The notes beneath the pieces were generated by a model. It made no database searches and was not told where the DNA came from. It saw only the letters and a list, made by a program, of their open reading frames with translations. This document shows positions 20,185 to 30,656 of a DNA stretch of 64,000 nt, piece after piece. This DNA is from Thalassia testudinum. Lineage: Eukaryota; Streptophyta; Magnoliopsida; Alismatales; Hydrocharitaceae. Position 1 is the stretch's first letter. Every line of letters begins with the position of its first letter. The position numbers and the translations under genes are program-made. Location of the stretch: contig JAZHRO010000013.1 in assembly GCA_037157565.1 (NCBI GenBank), positions 117,690,001-117,754,000 on the forward strand, in the 5' to 3' direction.

Positions 20185-21971
20185 TGATGTAAACACATTT
20201 ACACTGCTTAAGATATCTATTTATGCATGTTCTTAAGCATAGGATTGCATTACATGCTATAAATATTGCATAACATGCATCATCTTGCATTTAGAGTAGT
20301 TTGAATAAAATGGAGGTTAATTGTCTCCTTTTATGTGCTTGGACAAAGCAAACATTTTATTGGGGCCTCGGATCGAAGATCCAACCGTATGGATGTGATC
20401 AGGGCAACGATTGGAGTTCAACGACTCCAAGATCGCCGTAATCAGGCATTCGTAGCATCAGATAGTGACCGGGGAACCCTATAAGATCAAGGGCCAAGAT
20501 GGTGTAAATTCGCACCTCAAATTACAAATCCGATCGTATGGATGAATTCGGATCGACGATCGCAGCCTAACGACGCAAAAATTGAGTCAATCCAACATTC
20601 GTGGCACCATCTACAACACCCAGAAGATGGACGACCAAGATGGTGCCACGTGGTGCCATCTCGACCGCCCAAACGGCCGCATGCAATCACTGAAGTCTCC
20701 ACATCCTCTCTCTCTCCGCCGTTGGATATCGATCCAACGGCTGTGGACAGCCGCGCCTAAAAGCGTCCGCTCGACCATCTACGCCTCGTAGCGCAGCGGT
20801 CGAAGGCACTATCGCGAGCTACAGCCGCGGGTTCGAGCCGCATTGAAGGGGAGAAGGGCGCGGGTGAGCGAGCGTGGGCGTGAGTTGGATCGTGATCGGG
20901 CGGCTCAGATCTTCCAATAGCAGCCACGCGCTATTTCATGAGAGGCGGTCACGCGGCATCGTACGCACTAGGCAGGGGTGCAGCAGCGTGCGAAGGCACA
21001 TCCTAAGTCATCCAATCTTGCGATCGGACGGCTAAGATTTGTTGAACGTGCGGATGTGTTGAGAGAGAGAGAGTAGCTGAGCGGGCGTGTGTGGGGAGCG
21101 CCCACTACACCCACGTTAGGGCTTTAGCGATGGTTTTATCCGTCAGTAAAGACCCTTTATTTAATGTTTTAAAGATGTAATGACTAATTTGCCCCCACTC
21201 CTTGCAACTATAAAAGGAGACCCCCTCTACACGAAATTCTCATCCCTTCCTTCTCTTCTCTACCTCTCTAAAGCTCAAGAGAAGCTTGTCCCACACCCAG
21301 GATGCTTCTTGCGAGATAAAGTCCAAATTTTCGTCTCTTTTCGAAAGTGGATCCCATGACGACGACGTCGCGCTGCTCCGTTCTCGTTCTTCTGCTTCAT
21401 CCTACTTCGTCCTCCTTCGTCCAGGTGTCGTCCCGTCTGGCTCGTCCTCCAAGCGACCGTCGAGGAGGATATCTCTCTCCCTATTCTTTTTATTGCTTTC
21501 TAATATAGATTTACTGCTTTCTAGTGTAGTTCTGCTCGTCCTCCAAGCATTCGTCGAGGAGGACATTTCTCCCTCCATTCTTTTAATGCTTTCTAGAGTA
21601 AATTTATCGCTTTCTAGTGCAATTGTTTTATGCTTTCTAGTTGTAATAGTGAAATGAACAATCTCCTTAATGGTAAATTCCCTGTTTATTCTACATCTCA
21701 TTTTGATTTCTGTGTGTAATATTCTCTCTCTCTTACTCTCTCTCTCTCTTCTATTTATTGTAAATAATTAGATAGTTTTAAATTGAATTACTTTGTGACA
21801 AATAAAAATAAACGTGTAGTTTTTAATCAAACGTCTGCCTCCCTGTGTTCGACCCAGAATTCAAATTTTGGTATAAATTTTATTTATTGAACACGAGTTC
21901 TTCGCTTTCAAACTACAACGACAGGTTTTCCAAAACCTAAAACGTTAGCGTAGCAATTCGAGAGTTCAACA
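20185..21971 (+). mobile_element. Solo LTR, family A (A4), inside B
   Basis: TGATGTAAAC...TTCAACA, 1787 bp, with an exact TSD GGATC (20180-20184, 21972-21976). It keeps the terminal hairpin (20188-20203), the tRNA-like boxes (20789-20799, 20830-20839), the TTTAGCGATGG/CCGTCAGTAAA hairpin (about 21122-21152), the TATA box and the CTCCCTGTGTTCGACC box. No internal region is present. Confidence 0.93.
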
Positions 21972-21976
21972 GGATC

Positions 21977-22882
21977 TAATAGAAGATAATATGCCTGACT
22001 CCCTATTAACTGTCTAAGGGTTCAGTAGACTAAAAATGTTTATTGGTTCTCTTCAAAGATCTATTACCCAGTCTACGTGCAAGTGAAGTAAATGTACTAG
22101 ATTCTAAACTTAAGAAACAATTTAAGAAAATCTTTAATGACACCTCCATGACAAAGATGTTTTGCTAGGGACTAACCAATTCAGCTCAAGAAATTCTTTT
22201 TTTTTAATATGCTAATGCACCTAACCTAAATGCATGAATACTTCCTAAAATGCAAAATGCACCCCCCCATGCCTAAATCCTACAATGTCCTCATTGTAAA
22301 ATTAAAACAAGGGGGAAAGGAAGGAAATCACCTAATGATGGTGTTATTCTAAACGCTGTGTTGCCTCCCAACAAGCACTGCATTTTCCGTCAGCAGCCAG
22401 ACTTACAAGGAACCTATAAGTCTGGTTCCAGATAGAAAAAGCTAGGCCCTAAAAGTATGCGTAACAATGCGGGCCTAGAAAACAGGTAGCCATGGATGTT
22501 GGCGAGCTGATGATGCAATGTTATCCTAAATGATCGCCAGAAGACATGAAAGCAGAGAACCTCATTAGCTACCTGGGGAGGTCTAGGAATAACAAAAGGA
22601 ATATGAAAAGGGACCTCCTGAAACGGAATAAGTGGAGGATAACAAGGGTCCTCCTAAGCATGAAGGGTTTTAAAAGACATAAACATTATTATTTCCAACC
22701 ATTGAATGGCGAGACTAAAAGTACAAGCATCAATCCACACTTGCCATTCTACTCGAGGATGTAGTGGCCTGATATGTTCCCCAGAAAGAATGTACATGTG
22801 CAGAGATCTGAGCCAAGGATCGATTAGGGAGTGTAAGGGTTCTTTGTGGTGTTGGAAGGTAATGATTAAGACCAATGAGGGC
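21977..22882 (-). other. Element B, region downstream of its ORF
   Basis: On the minus strand this holds the decayed ORF tail, then a TTGTTGGGAGGCAAC box (about 22359-22373) that I associate with the end of pol in Athila-like elements, then hairpin TACAATG/CATTGTA (22281-22298) and a PPT-like GGCATGGGGGG (22263-22273). This is the same order as 11640-11806 of element A. Confidence 0.65.
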
Positions 22883-24373
22883 TTAGTCAGTGTCGAGTTC
22901 CAATAGCGATTTAGATTGTGTATTCTCCCTAACAATTATTGCAGAAAAATTCAAGTCACCCTGCCTATCATTAATGATCGGAGTCATATTTTTACCTTCT
23001 AGTATATGTGAATCAATGATGGACTCCAAATTAAATTTCTTTGATGGCAAGGTCGAAGCAACTGAATCATTATCATTAATTTCATCCCCAGATTCTGTTG
23101 GTTCACTTGAATTTTTGTCGGGGTGTATATGTGATTCACCAGTAAAGAGAGGAGTTGGATCAATATCCTCAATTATTTCTGAAGGAGGATCCATCTTAAT
23201 GTTTTAGAGTAATCCTATATCACTTAATTCTTTGTTCTTCTTGGGGCATAAATCCTCAATTGATGTGTTTTGTCCCCGAGAGTCTCCCCTAGGCTTCTCA
23301 CTATTGTGTTTATCCTCCTTCAATATCAACTCCTGGTTTTGTGGAGGATGACTCTCAAAAGAAAGGAGGAATCCGAATTTCACCAGATTATTTATATCCT
23401 CTGGGGGTAATTCCTCGAATAACAAATAATCCCCTTGTGATTCACTCTAGATTTTCAATTCGGGTTCCTCCATTGGGTCATCCTCGTCCTCTAAAATAGA
23501 CTCTTTGTAACCTTGGGATCAAAAATGATCCAATTCATCCTCCATTCCCTTAGGGTCACCTTTATTGGGTGCATTTAAATCCTCAGAATGCTGAATGGTA
23601 GGTGTTGATTCCCTAAGTGGAGGGTCAAGATTAAGCTCACTAAGGGTAGAATGGGGTTCCACCAGATAATTAATAGGGGAAGTGATATGAACAATACGAC
23701 CTTGACCCAGGTTATCAAGGGCAAGGAAAATACTGTCATTAGGGTCAAGGTCCTCAAGAGGTACCATCTTCCCTTTCTTTTGACTCCAATATAGCTTAGG
23801 TGGACACTCAGTAGGATTGTTCTCCTCTAGTGGCCATGTCTTATGGGGAGAGTCTAAGTGATAGCTACTCAAAACGGGATCCCTATTGTCATTAATTTCC
23901 TCAAAATTATTTTCATGCTCATAGTTATACAGGTAGGGATCAAAATCACTAGTAAGAGAGTAGCTAAGCTGTCTTATTTCTTTGTTTAATTGTTGACTAT
24001 TCCTCAACATCTCTCCCATAGACTCCATCATTTCTTTTTGTTGTTTTTGCATTTCTATCATAAAAGAGGAGAGGCTATTACTATCAAATTGGGGAGGATA
24101 GTCAATCTTAGGCTCTTGTTGCCTAGGGGTATCGGTCCAACCTTGATACGGAAAATCATGAAGGGTAGGAAGGTTGGGTGTTTGTATAGTAGTGGGGATT
24201 CCAGGGGTGGAAAATCCTGCTCCTATGCTCTACTCAAAAGTGGGAGTTATCGGACCAATACTCCCAGGATAGGAATATGAATGATTCAATGAATTGTTAA
24301 TGTACCCATCAAAGGATGGATATGCTCAGGCCATGCGATCCTGGTTAAAATGATAGGAGTAAGGATAGTCCAT
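22883..24373 (-). pseudogene. Broken unknown-function ORF of element B
   Basis: One minus-strand frame from ATG at 24373 to a stop at 22883, about 497 codons, broken by five in-frame stops (codon 16, near 24231, at 23519-23521, near 23450 and at 23206) with no frameshift. The layout matches the element A ORF: a Tyr/Ser/Pro-rich N-terminus, a helical Met/Gln-rich segment (about 24061-23945, MIEMQKQQKEMM), then a long acidic part. Sequence identity with A is low by eye. No gag or pol motif. The preserved frame suggests it once coded for protein. Confidence 0.6.
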
Positions 24374-24444
24374 TTCTTTCAATTAAACAAGTTAAACTCT
24401 CTTAGGATTTAAAAGAAATCAGAAACTTCCTAGAGAGTTCTATC

Positions 24445-25956
24445 TGATGAGTCCATTAAAATGGACTAATATTAAGCCTAAGTATCTTTAATTGTACAAT
24501 TTAGGTGTGTTAATAATGGCAATTAAGTTGTAGAAGATTTGTACACCTCATGATTTAAGTTATAACATTCTATAACTTAATGATTTTATTGTTTTTATGT
24601 GCAGGTAATAAAATGCACAAAGAGCAAGGGTGGGGGGATAAATTTCCCCAACAGCCGCAACTCTTTCCCCCCTCCCCCACCGGACATTGGGGTAATCTTC
24701 TTCCGCCGCCTCTTCTCAACAACTAAGACCAGGGATTTGGGAAAATCCCTGAACTCACGTGCAAGGAGAGATGTTAAAAAGAAGAGGCGGGAGAGAGGAA
24801 ATCGATCTGTAGGCGCACCAGCGCCCCCTGCTGCAGGCAGTTCTCCAGGCTGCGCGTGCACACGCACCCCTGCAACCACATACAGCACGCAACCGCACGC
24901 CTTCCAGCACACCAAGCCCTCCAGTGCCCCTCATCACCTTCCGCCCACGCCACAGCAGGCACCACACGCCAAGTTCTTCAGAGCTGCCTCAAGCAAGTGT
25001 CTGGCCCTCCCCTCACCTCCAGCGCACCATAGTGTGTGCACCGCTCATCTGCAAGCGCCATCTGCCTGCCCGCGAACATCCACGGCGCACCACTCCACCT
25101 TGCATCCACGCCACTGCAGGCGCTCATGCATAGCATAGTAGGTGCCCTCACCGCCTACAGGCCGCTCCCTGCTCACCGCGCCTGCACGCCAGCGCTCTCC
25201 ACCTCCACCTTCCTGCAGACCGCACGCCTGCCCACGCACCAGCGCGCACGCCCGCACGCTTGCACAGCTGCAGGCAGCACTACAGCAACTCCGCCCTCTT
25301 GTTCAACAGGCCGGACCTCCGGCCACCACCACCGGCCACCTCCGGCCACCTGTGTCGCCGCCGTCGCCACCACCACTGGAGAGCTCCCGACCTCGCCGTC
25401 CTCCTAAGCCTCGCATCAACCCCCGCGGTTCTTTCCCTCTCTCGCAAGGTGGAGAAAGGCAAAAAGCCCTATTTTCCCACTAATTAAAATTTACATTCAA
25501 TGCCATTGCCACCAATTTGATTTTTTTTATTATTATTATATTATGGCAGAATTGCATTCAAACACTCATAGTTCTTTATAATTGCATGGTACTGATATTA
25601 ACTAGTTTAAAGATTGATTTTGGGCTTAACTTAAGTACTAATGGTCTTTAGTACACATCACATGAAAACTACATGAATTCATCCTAAATTTATTGAGGAT
25701 TTCTGTGAGAGAAAACTGCACTTATACCCTTAACTTTTTAGGTTATTGCAAATCTACTTTCCTTCACATTTTAAGTCTGATTTGAAAAGGGATTTCGCAC
25801 TATCCGAAATAACATTAAATAATTAAGTATTAATTGCATCATTGCCTCCCTGTGGACACGACTCGCTCTTTTGCGAGTGGTTATTTTCATTATTTTTTAT
25901 TAGTCGATTTTTCCACCACTTAAATACTATAACGCTAAGAAAAAAATCGACTATCA
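24445..25956 (+). mobile_element. Solo LTR, family C (C1), inside B
   Basis: TGATGAGTCC...GACTATCA, 1512 bp, with an exact TSD CTATC (24440-24444, 25957-25961). The terminal hairpin is AGTCCATT-AA-AATGGACT (24450-24467). The CTCCCTGTGGACACGAC box is near 25847-25863. The GC-rich middle has overlapping chance ORFs in several frames, which I do not call genes. Confidence 0.88.
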
Positions 25957-25961
25957 CTATC

Positions 25962-27115
25962 ACTGTCAAAACAAATGCAAATACAGTGGGATCTGTTTTT
26001 AGTAGATTCTAGGTCTTAGAATTAAATGTTCAATTAGTGGCCAAACAAGTTTTGCAAGAATTACGTTTCCTAGGCTGACCTTCGTTAGTGCTTACAACCT
26101 ACTCGCAAGGGATGGAAGTCTCGAATCGAGCCCACCCACGAGGAACTGAAGTAACTTGGTGGATAGGCTTGTTGATTTTCTACTAACATCCCTTGTGGTG
26201 CAAAGAGGAGAGGAAGAAATTTATCTAGCGACCTTATGTGTGAGGTGCACAGTGCCTCAAGTGTGCAATCATATGTTCACGTTTTGAGTTTTGAAATCTC
26301 GCAAATAAGATCCTTTTCACACAATTTCAAGTCACAGATTTTATGGTCCAACCTCTTAGCAGTCCTAATTTTTAAAGTGACCACTGAATTAATTTGATTC
26401 AAACACTTTAATGGTCGTAGATTTAGGTTCAATGCAGATGCATGACAGGTAATTGATGCTCAAGAAAAAGACATACCTTACTCCAGCTTTCTTCAATGTA
26501 GGGATGTCTGTAATGCAATTAAGATAAACTAGATGTTGCTCATTCAGTCCTAGATGATCACCCTGTTGATAGCTTCTAGTAGGTAGTTCGATATTTTTTT
26601 ATTTTTTTATTTATAATAATATTAAGCAAATAAACCTAATCTACCTAACTAACTAACTAACCTATATGCAGTTCAAACAATTCGACTAATCTTATAATCT
26701 AGATAAAATGGGAACACTCTCCTGAAAATACACTCCCGCATACAAGAGCGATAAGAAATAAAGAAACACTGGGAACACGTTCCCAAAAATGCCCAACAAG
26801 GGTCTAAAAGACAGGAATTAAGTTCTAATGTCTATCTAAACTAAATCTAAACTAAGATCTAATGACTAAATCAGAAAAAGGCTCCTCCGTACGCCTACGT
26901 GCGTGGGATCAAGGCCTACAAGCACCCGTTGCTGGCCTCTAGGTGGAGTCAAGGTCCACCAAAAATATCGCCGCCGTAGTGCACGCCTACCGCGTTCGTT
27001 TCCTCCAAACAAATCCACCTCGATAAGAAAAAGAAATAGATCAATGATTCAGAAAAGCTTCATAATAGCATAAAAATAAAATAAAATTCCTAAAAAAATT
27101 AATAAGCACATTTCC
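25962..27115 (-). other. Leader of element B
   Basis: Internal sequence between the ORF and the PBS of B. It is AT-rich with no conserved coding region. The plus strand shows the complement of typical Athila-like leader sequence, and a non-coding stretch rich in CTAACTAACTAAC (about 26650-26663). Confidence 0.55.
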
Positions 27116-27133
27116 TTCCCAACAACGATGTCA
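27116..27133 (-). other. Decayed PBS of element B
   Basis: The minus strand reads TGACATCGTTGTTGGGAA two nt inside the 5' LTR. It matches the D1/D2 PBS at 12 of 18 positions, and all six mismatches are C to T or G to A changes. Confidence 0.6.
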
Positions 27134-27135
27134 TT

Positions 27136-28911
27136 TGAAAGAGCGATCTTCGTTTTCGTTGAAAACTTTAGCATAAAATGTCGCATCGTTGTATTCAGTT
27201 GTGTGGTAGAAAATTGCTTTTCAAAACATTTAATTTTCAAAATCTAACCACAAAAATAGTTAGGTCATCTCCATAGGGAGGAATTAGCCTATTAAACTCG
27301 TGAGTGATGTCTCTTTTATTCGGGAATATCAACAGGTGCGCAGACTGACTAGTGTAACTTATTTCCAATATAAATTCTCAATTTAAACAATTAATCAATA
27401 ATGTAAGGGTGCACATGCAAAATCACCACAATATAATACCAGGTAAAATAGTGATTTTGATACAGGTATCCTGTAAATATTAATTTCCTACAAGACATAG
27501 CCTGTTCACTATATCTAATATCCCTTATTTAATATCATTCATGAGGAGAATTCAACCATAAGTAATTAATCAAAAATTAGAGGAATATTCATGCAGTTTT
27601 CTTTCAATATATTAATTCATTAAATAAAGCAATAGTAAAAGTGGCAATGGCAATATGCGTAATTATTAATTGGATGAGAAACAGAGCTTTTTTTCTCTTT
27701 CTTCTTTGCACACAGAGAGGGGCCCGACGACGGGAGGGTTGGTCGGATGGAGGTCAGCTACGAGGAGGGCTTCAAGATGATGGTGATAGGGCAGTGAGAG
27801 GTGGCTAGTGGTGGTCGAATGGAGGCGGAGTCGCTGGACAGCGTGGACGTGGTGGCTTGCATTGGAGGCCACTTGTGTGGCCCGCACGTGGTCGCGCGAG
27901 GCCCTGGTGGTCGGTGAGGATGCTCGACAATGCTTAAGATCGTCGGACTGAGCTTGGGGCCGAGTTTGGCGGTTGGAGGAGGCTCGGAGAAGGTGCTGCA
28001 GGCTTGGGTTCTTTGGGTTCTTTGTGGAGTAGCAGGGAATCGTTGGTTGGAACGAAGAAGAAAAGGAGGAAGATGGAGGCAAGGGATTACGTGGCGGTGC
28101 ATGGTGTGGCTAGGTGCGGTGAGGGGGTAGCGCACGGCTGGCTGCGGCCGGTGAGGTTCCTCAGCTGAAGGGGGTTTTGGCAGTGATGTGCGTGTCTGTG
28201 GCATGGAGGAGATGTTGGGTTCTTCTGGTGGAAGAAGAAGGTGAATGGGAGAGGAAGGTGTTGGGGGAACGATGTCAAGGCTGGTGATGGTGGTGCTGTT
28301 TAAAGGTGGAGAAGTGGCGTGCACGCACTGTCAATGCATGCACGGGCTGAGGGGCAATGTTGAAGCTCTCTTTTGATGGCCACAGTGCATGCATGTTGCA
28401 CGGTGTAAGCTCTTTTCCACGGTGGTGGTGATGGAGGAGATCCCTGCCCGGGGGAGAAGATTTTCTTTTTTCTCTGGTGTGCTGGTTTTCTCTCTTTATA
28501 AAAACCCCCTGTCTATTCCGCCTGCCGCCAGCTTCGCCAACCACTTGCGAACATCACGAGTGGTTGAAAATGATGGATAAGCATTGGCCGTTCTATATCA
28601 GACATCTGACTCCATCATCAGACGTCTTAAAATATGTAGAAATAGGAACTTGTGATGACAATTTCCCAGATGTCCATACTGATCTCCAGACGTCTTATAG
28701 ACGCAGAATTGCATGTCTGGACTCTTCACCTAGCCTTCATTCATCAGATAAATTATATTATCATATCATTGATATTAAATGTAAAATTGATGCATAAAAT
28801 TATATGTAGACTAAGATGAATTGCCATATAATTCCTAATTAATTAACAAATAAAACTAACTAATTAGAAAGTACTTAGGCCAAATAATGGTCCATGAAAG
28901 TGGACTTATTA
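27136..28911 (-). repeat. 5' LTR of element B
   Basis: Homologous to 17221-18982 throughout. The terminal TG (minus) has become TA at 28910-28911, and the terminal hairpin has one altered position (GTCCAT-GAAA-GTGGAC, 28890-28905). The changes seen are mostly transitions. Confidence 0.88.
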
Positions 28912-28916
28912 GTGGC

Positions 28917-29706
28917 TATCTTGAGCTACACTAGAGCTGGTGGCTGCTGAAGTGAACTGTAGGGAGCTACCTTAGCTGGCTTAGCTTGCTAGGTCTTTGC
29001 TAGCTACTAAGCCAAGCTAAGATGACCTGGCTTCTATTGAAATGAGCTGAGGTGAGCTGGGTCTGGTCTTCCTGGAGTATACCGAGCTAGTTGAATTAGC
29101 TAGCTTAGGTCAAGTAGCGTAGCTCAACTAAGTTGAGCTGAGTTAAGCCTCTAAGAGTTGGACTTGAGTTGGCCTGAGCTAGTTAATGACTTTTTCAGCT
29201 GACTAGGTCTAGCTAGTTGATGGTAGTAGCTATTCCTAGTTAGGTTGATCTTTCAATGAACTCTTTTGAGCTGGAGAAGCTAGAATGGAGCTGGGATCAA
29301 CTGGCTTGAGCTAGTTTGAGCTGCCATCTAGCTAAGGTTACCTAAATGGAGCTAAGGTGAACTAGCTAGGGCTACCATTCAACCGAGATAAGCTGAATGG
29401 AACTAGGGATGAGTTGATTCAGCTAGAATGAGCTAGGAACCAATTGAGATAAGCTGGATCTAGATGGGATCCAGCTGATATGAGATTCTTCATCTTCTAC
29501 TTTCATGAGTGCTAAGGTATGCCGGATATGACTTTTTATCTATCCCTAACACTCAAGTAAACACATCAAAAATATAACTAAAATGCAATGTATGCCTATC
29601 CTAGGTAAATGCCTAACTACAGCTCGAAAAATCATTTGCGAAGTTAAAACCCTAAGAGTTAGAACTGTTTTAGGGCATAAGAATGATGATAAAGTAGTGT
29701 TTATCA
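28917..29706 (-). repeat. F1 segment 4 (LTR 5' part)
   Basis: Start of solo LTR F1 on the minus strand, with terminal hairpin GATAAA/TTTATC (29688-29705). Between about 28920 and 29480 the sequence is a dense mix of AGCT-containing words (TGAGCTAG, GAGCTGG), matching 45470-45756 of F3. Confidence 0.78.
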
Positions 29707-29711
29707 GGTTA

Positions 29712-30651
29712 TAAAGAAGAATTTGTTAGAAGCCTCTCCATTCTTAACCTAATTTAGTTTAGCCTTTTGCAAGAGGAAATCATTTAGTTTTACCAGGGCA
29801 TCATCCAATTGGATATGGGTATCATTGAGCTTAGCAGCAACAGCATCATCCCAATGGGAGAATAGTCTCATATCCAAATTATCATGGAGAGATTCTAGGT
29901 TCTGTACCAATTTCTAAATAACACCAAAAGTCGATTTGTTCTAAGATTTGAGCACACCTTTAAGAATGGACAACTTGGAGTAGAGTTTGGAAATCTTTGG
30001 AAATCGGATCAGAAGGAAGTTGATGCAAAGGTTGATTCCAAATAGAAGCAACTAAATCTTTAAAATGGTCATCTCTCAACCACATATTTTGGAACCAAAA
30101 AGGAGCAGGATGTTTACCAAGGACAGAATTAAAGGAGATGAACATAGGAGCATGGTCGGAGTTGCGACGTGATAGGTATTTACCAGAGGCGATAAATTCA
30201 TAGCATTTGAATTAAGAAGCACACAGTCAAGTTTTCGATAAATATGAGAAGCACGCCTACGACCGTTGCACCAAGAAAACTAGTTACCACTCATAGGAAG
30301 ATCAATTAGAGCTAAGTTATAATTGACATTCAGGAAGGATGAAGATTGAGAGTCACAGTAAGGGAGTCCCCCAATCTTGTCAGTTGCTTGCAAGATGTAA
30401 TTAAAATCACTAGCATTAAGCCAACAACCAAGGGCAAAAGGTGATAAAGATGTCACATGAGTCCAAAGTTGGGATCTACAATCAAAATCATACGAGGCAT
30501 AGATTGTTGAGATGTTTAACTGGATTTCTTGAAAAGAGTAGACAACAGATAGAGATTTTGGCATAATGGTAATAGGAGTGATAGTGAGTGACTTCTTCCT
30601 TATACATCAATTGTTGGGACCTCCAAAATCAACTAAGTAATGATCAAAGTG
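29712..30651 (-). pseudogene. LINE (L1-type) endonuclease fragment
   Basis: The minus strand encodes the C-terminal half of an apurinic-like endonuclease of plant L1 elements, which nicks target DNA. Visible signs: ALGCWLNASDFNYIL (the usual G-DFN motif is decayed), then ALIDLPMSGN followed by FSWCNGR, a conserved pair in this family, then the linker toward the RT. Several stops and small shifts break it. The downstream RT part is at 6005-6330 beyond F1, and the upstream part continues at 34682-34780 beyond E2. Confidence 0.82.
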
Positions 30652-30656
30652 AAGAT

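Larger units (their letters stand above)
17221..28911 (-). mobile_element. Complete non-autonomous LTR retrotransposon B (minus strand)
   Basis: 5' LTR at 27136-28911 and 3' LTR at 17221-18982, with GAGGC (17216-17220) and GTGGC (28912-28916) as an imperfect TSD. The internal region has a decayed PBS, a broken ORF of unknown function and a PPT preceded by the same hairpin as in A. It contains no gag-pol. Solo LTRs A4 (20185-21971) and C1 (24445-25956) landed inside it later. Over the first 280 bp the LTRs differ at roughly 7% of positions, so B is much older than A. Confidence 0.9.
6336..29706 (-). mobile_element. Solo LTR, family F (F1), split by three elements
   Basis: Outer limits of one minus-strand LTR inserted in a LINE. 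It begins (minus) TGATAAACAC at 29706 and ends at 6336 (plus TGTTGCAAAA). Flanks are GGTTG (6331-6335) and GGTTA (29707-29711), an imperfect TSD. Its own sequence is 6336-7038, 14798-15091, 16582-17220 and 28917-29706, about 2.43 kb. Insertions A, A2 and B occupy the rest, each with its own TSD. Joining the pieces matches F3 (for example GGTGTGGCACAA across the A site, compare 42416-42427). Confidence 0.85.

Noticed and set aside
24599..25483. ORFs up to 179 aa rich in Pro, Ala, His and Ser in LTR C1
   Set aside because: Low-complexity frames from GC-rich LTR sequence; C2 and C3 do not keep the same frame.
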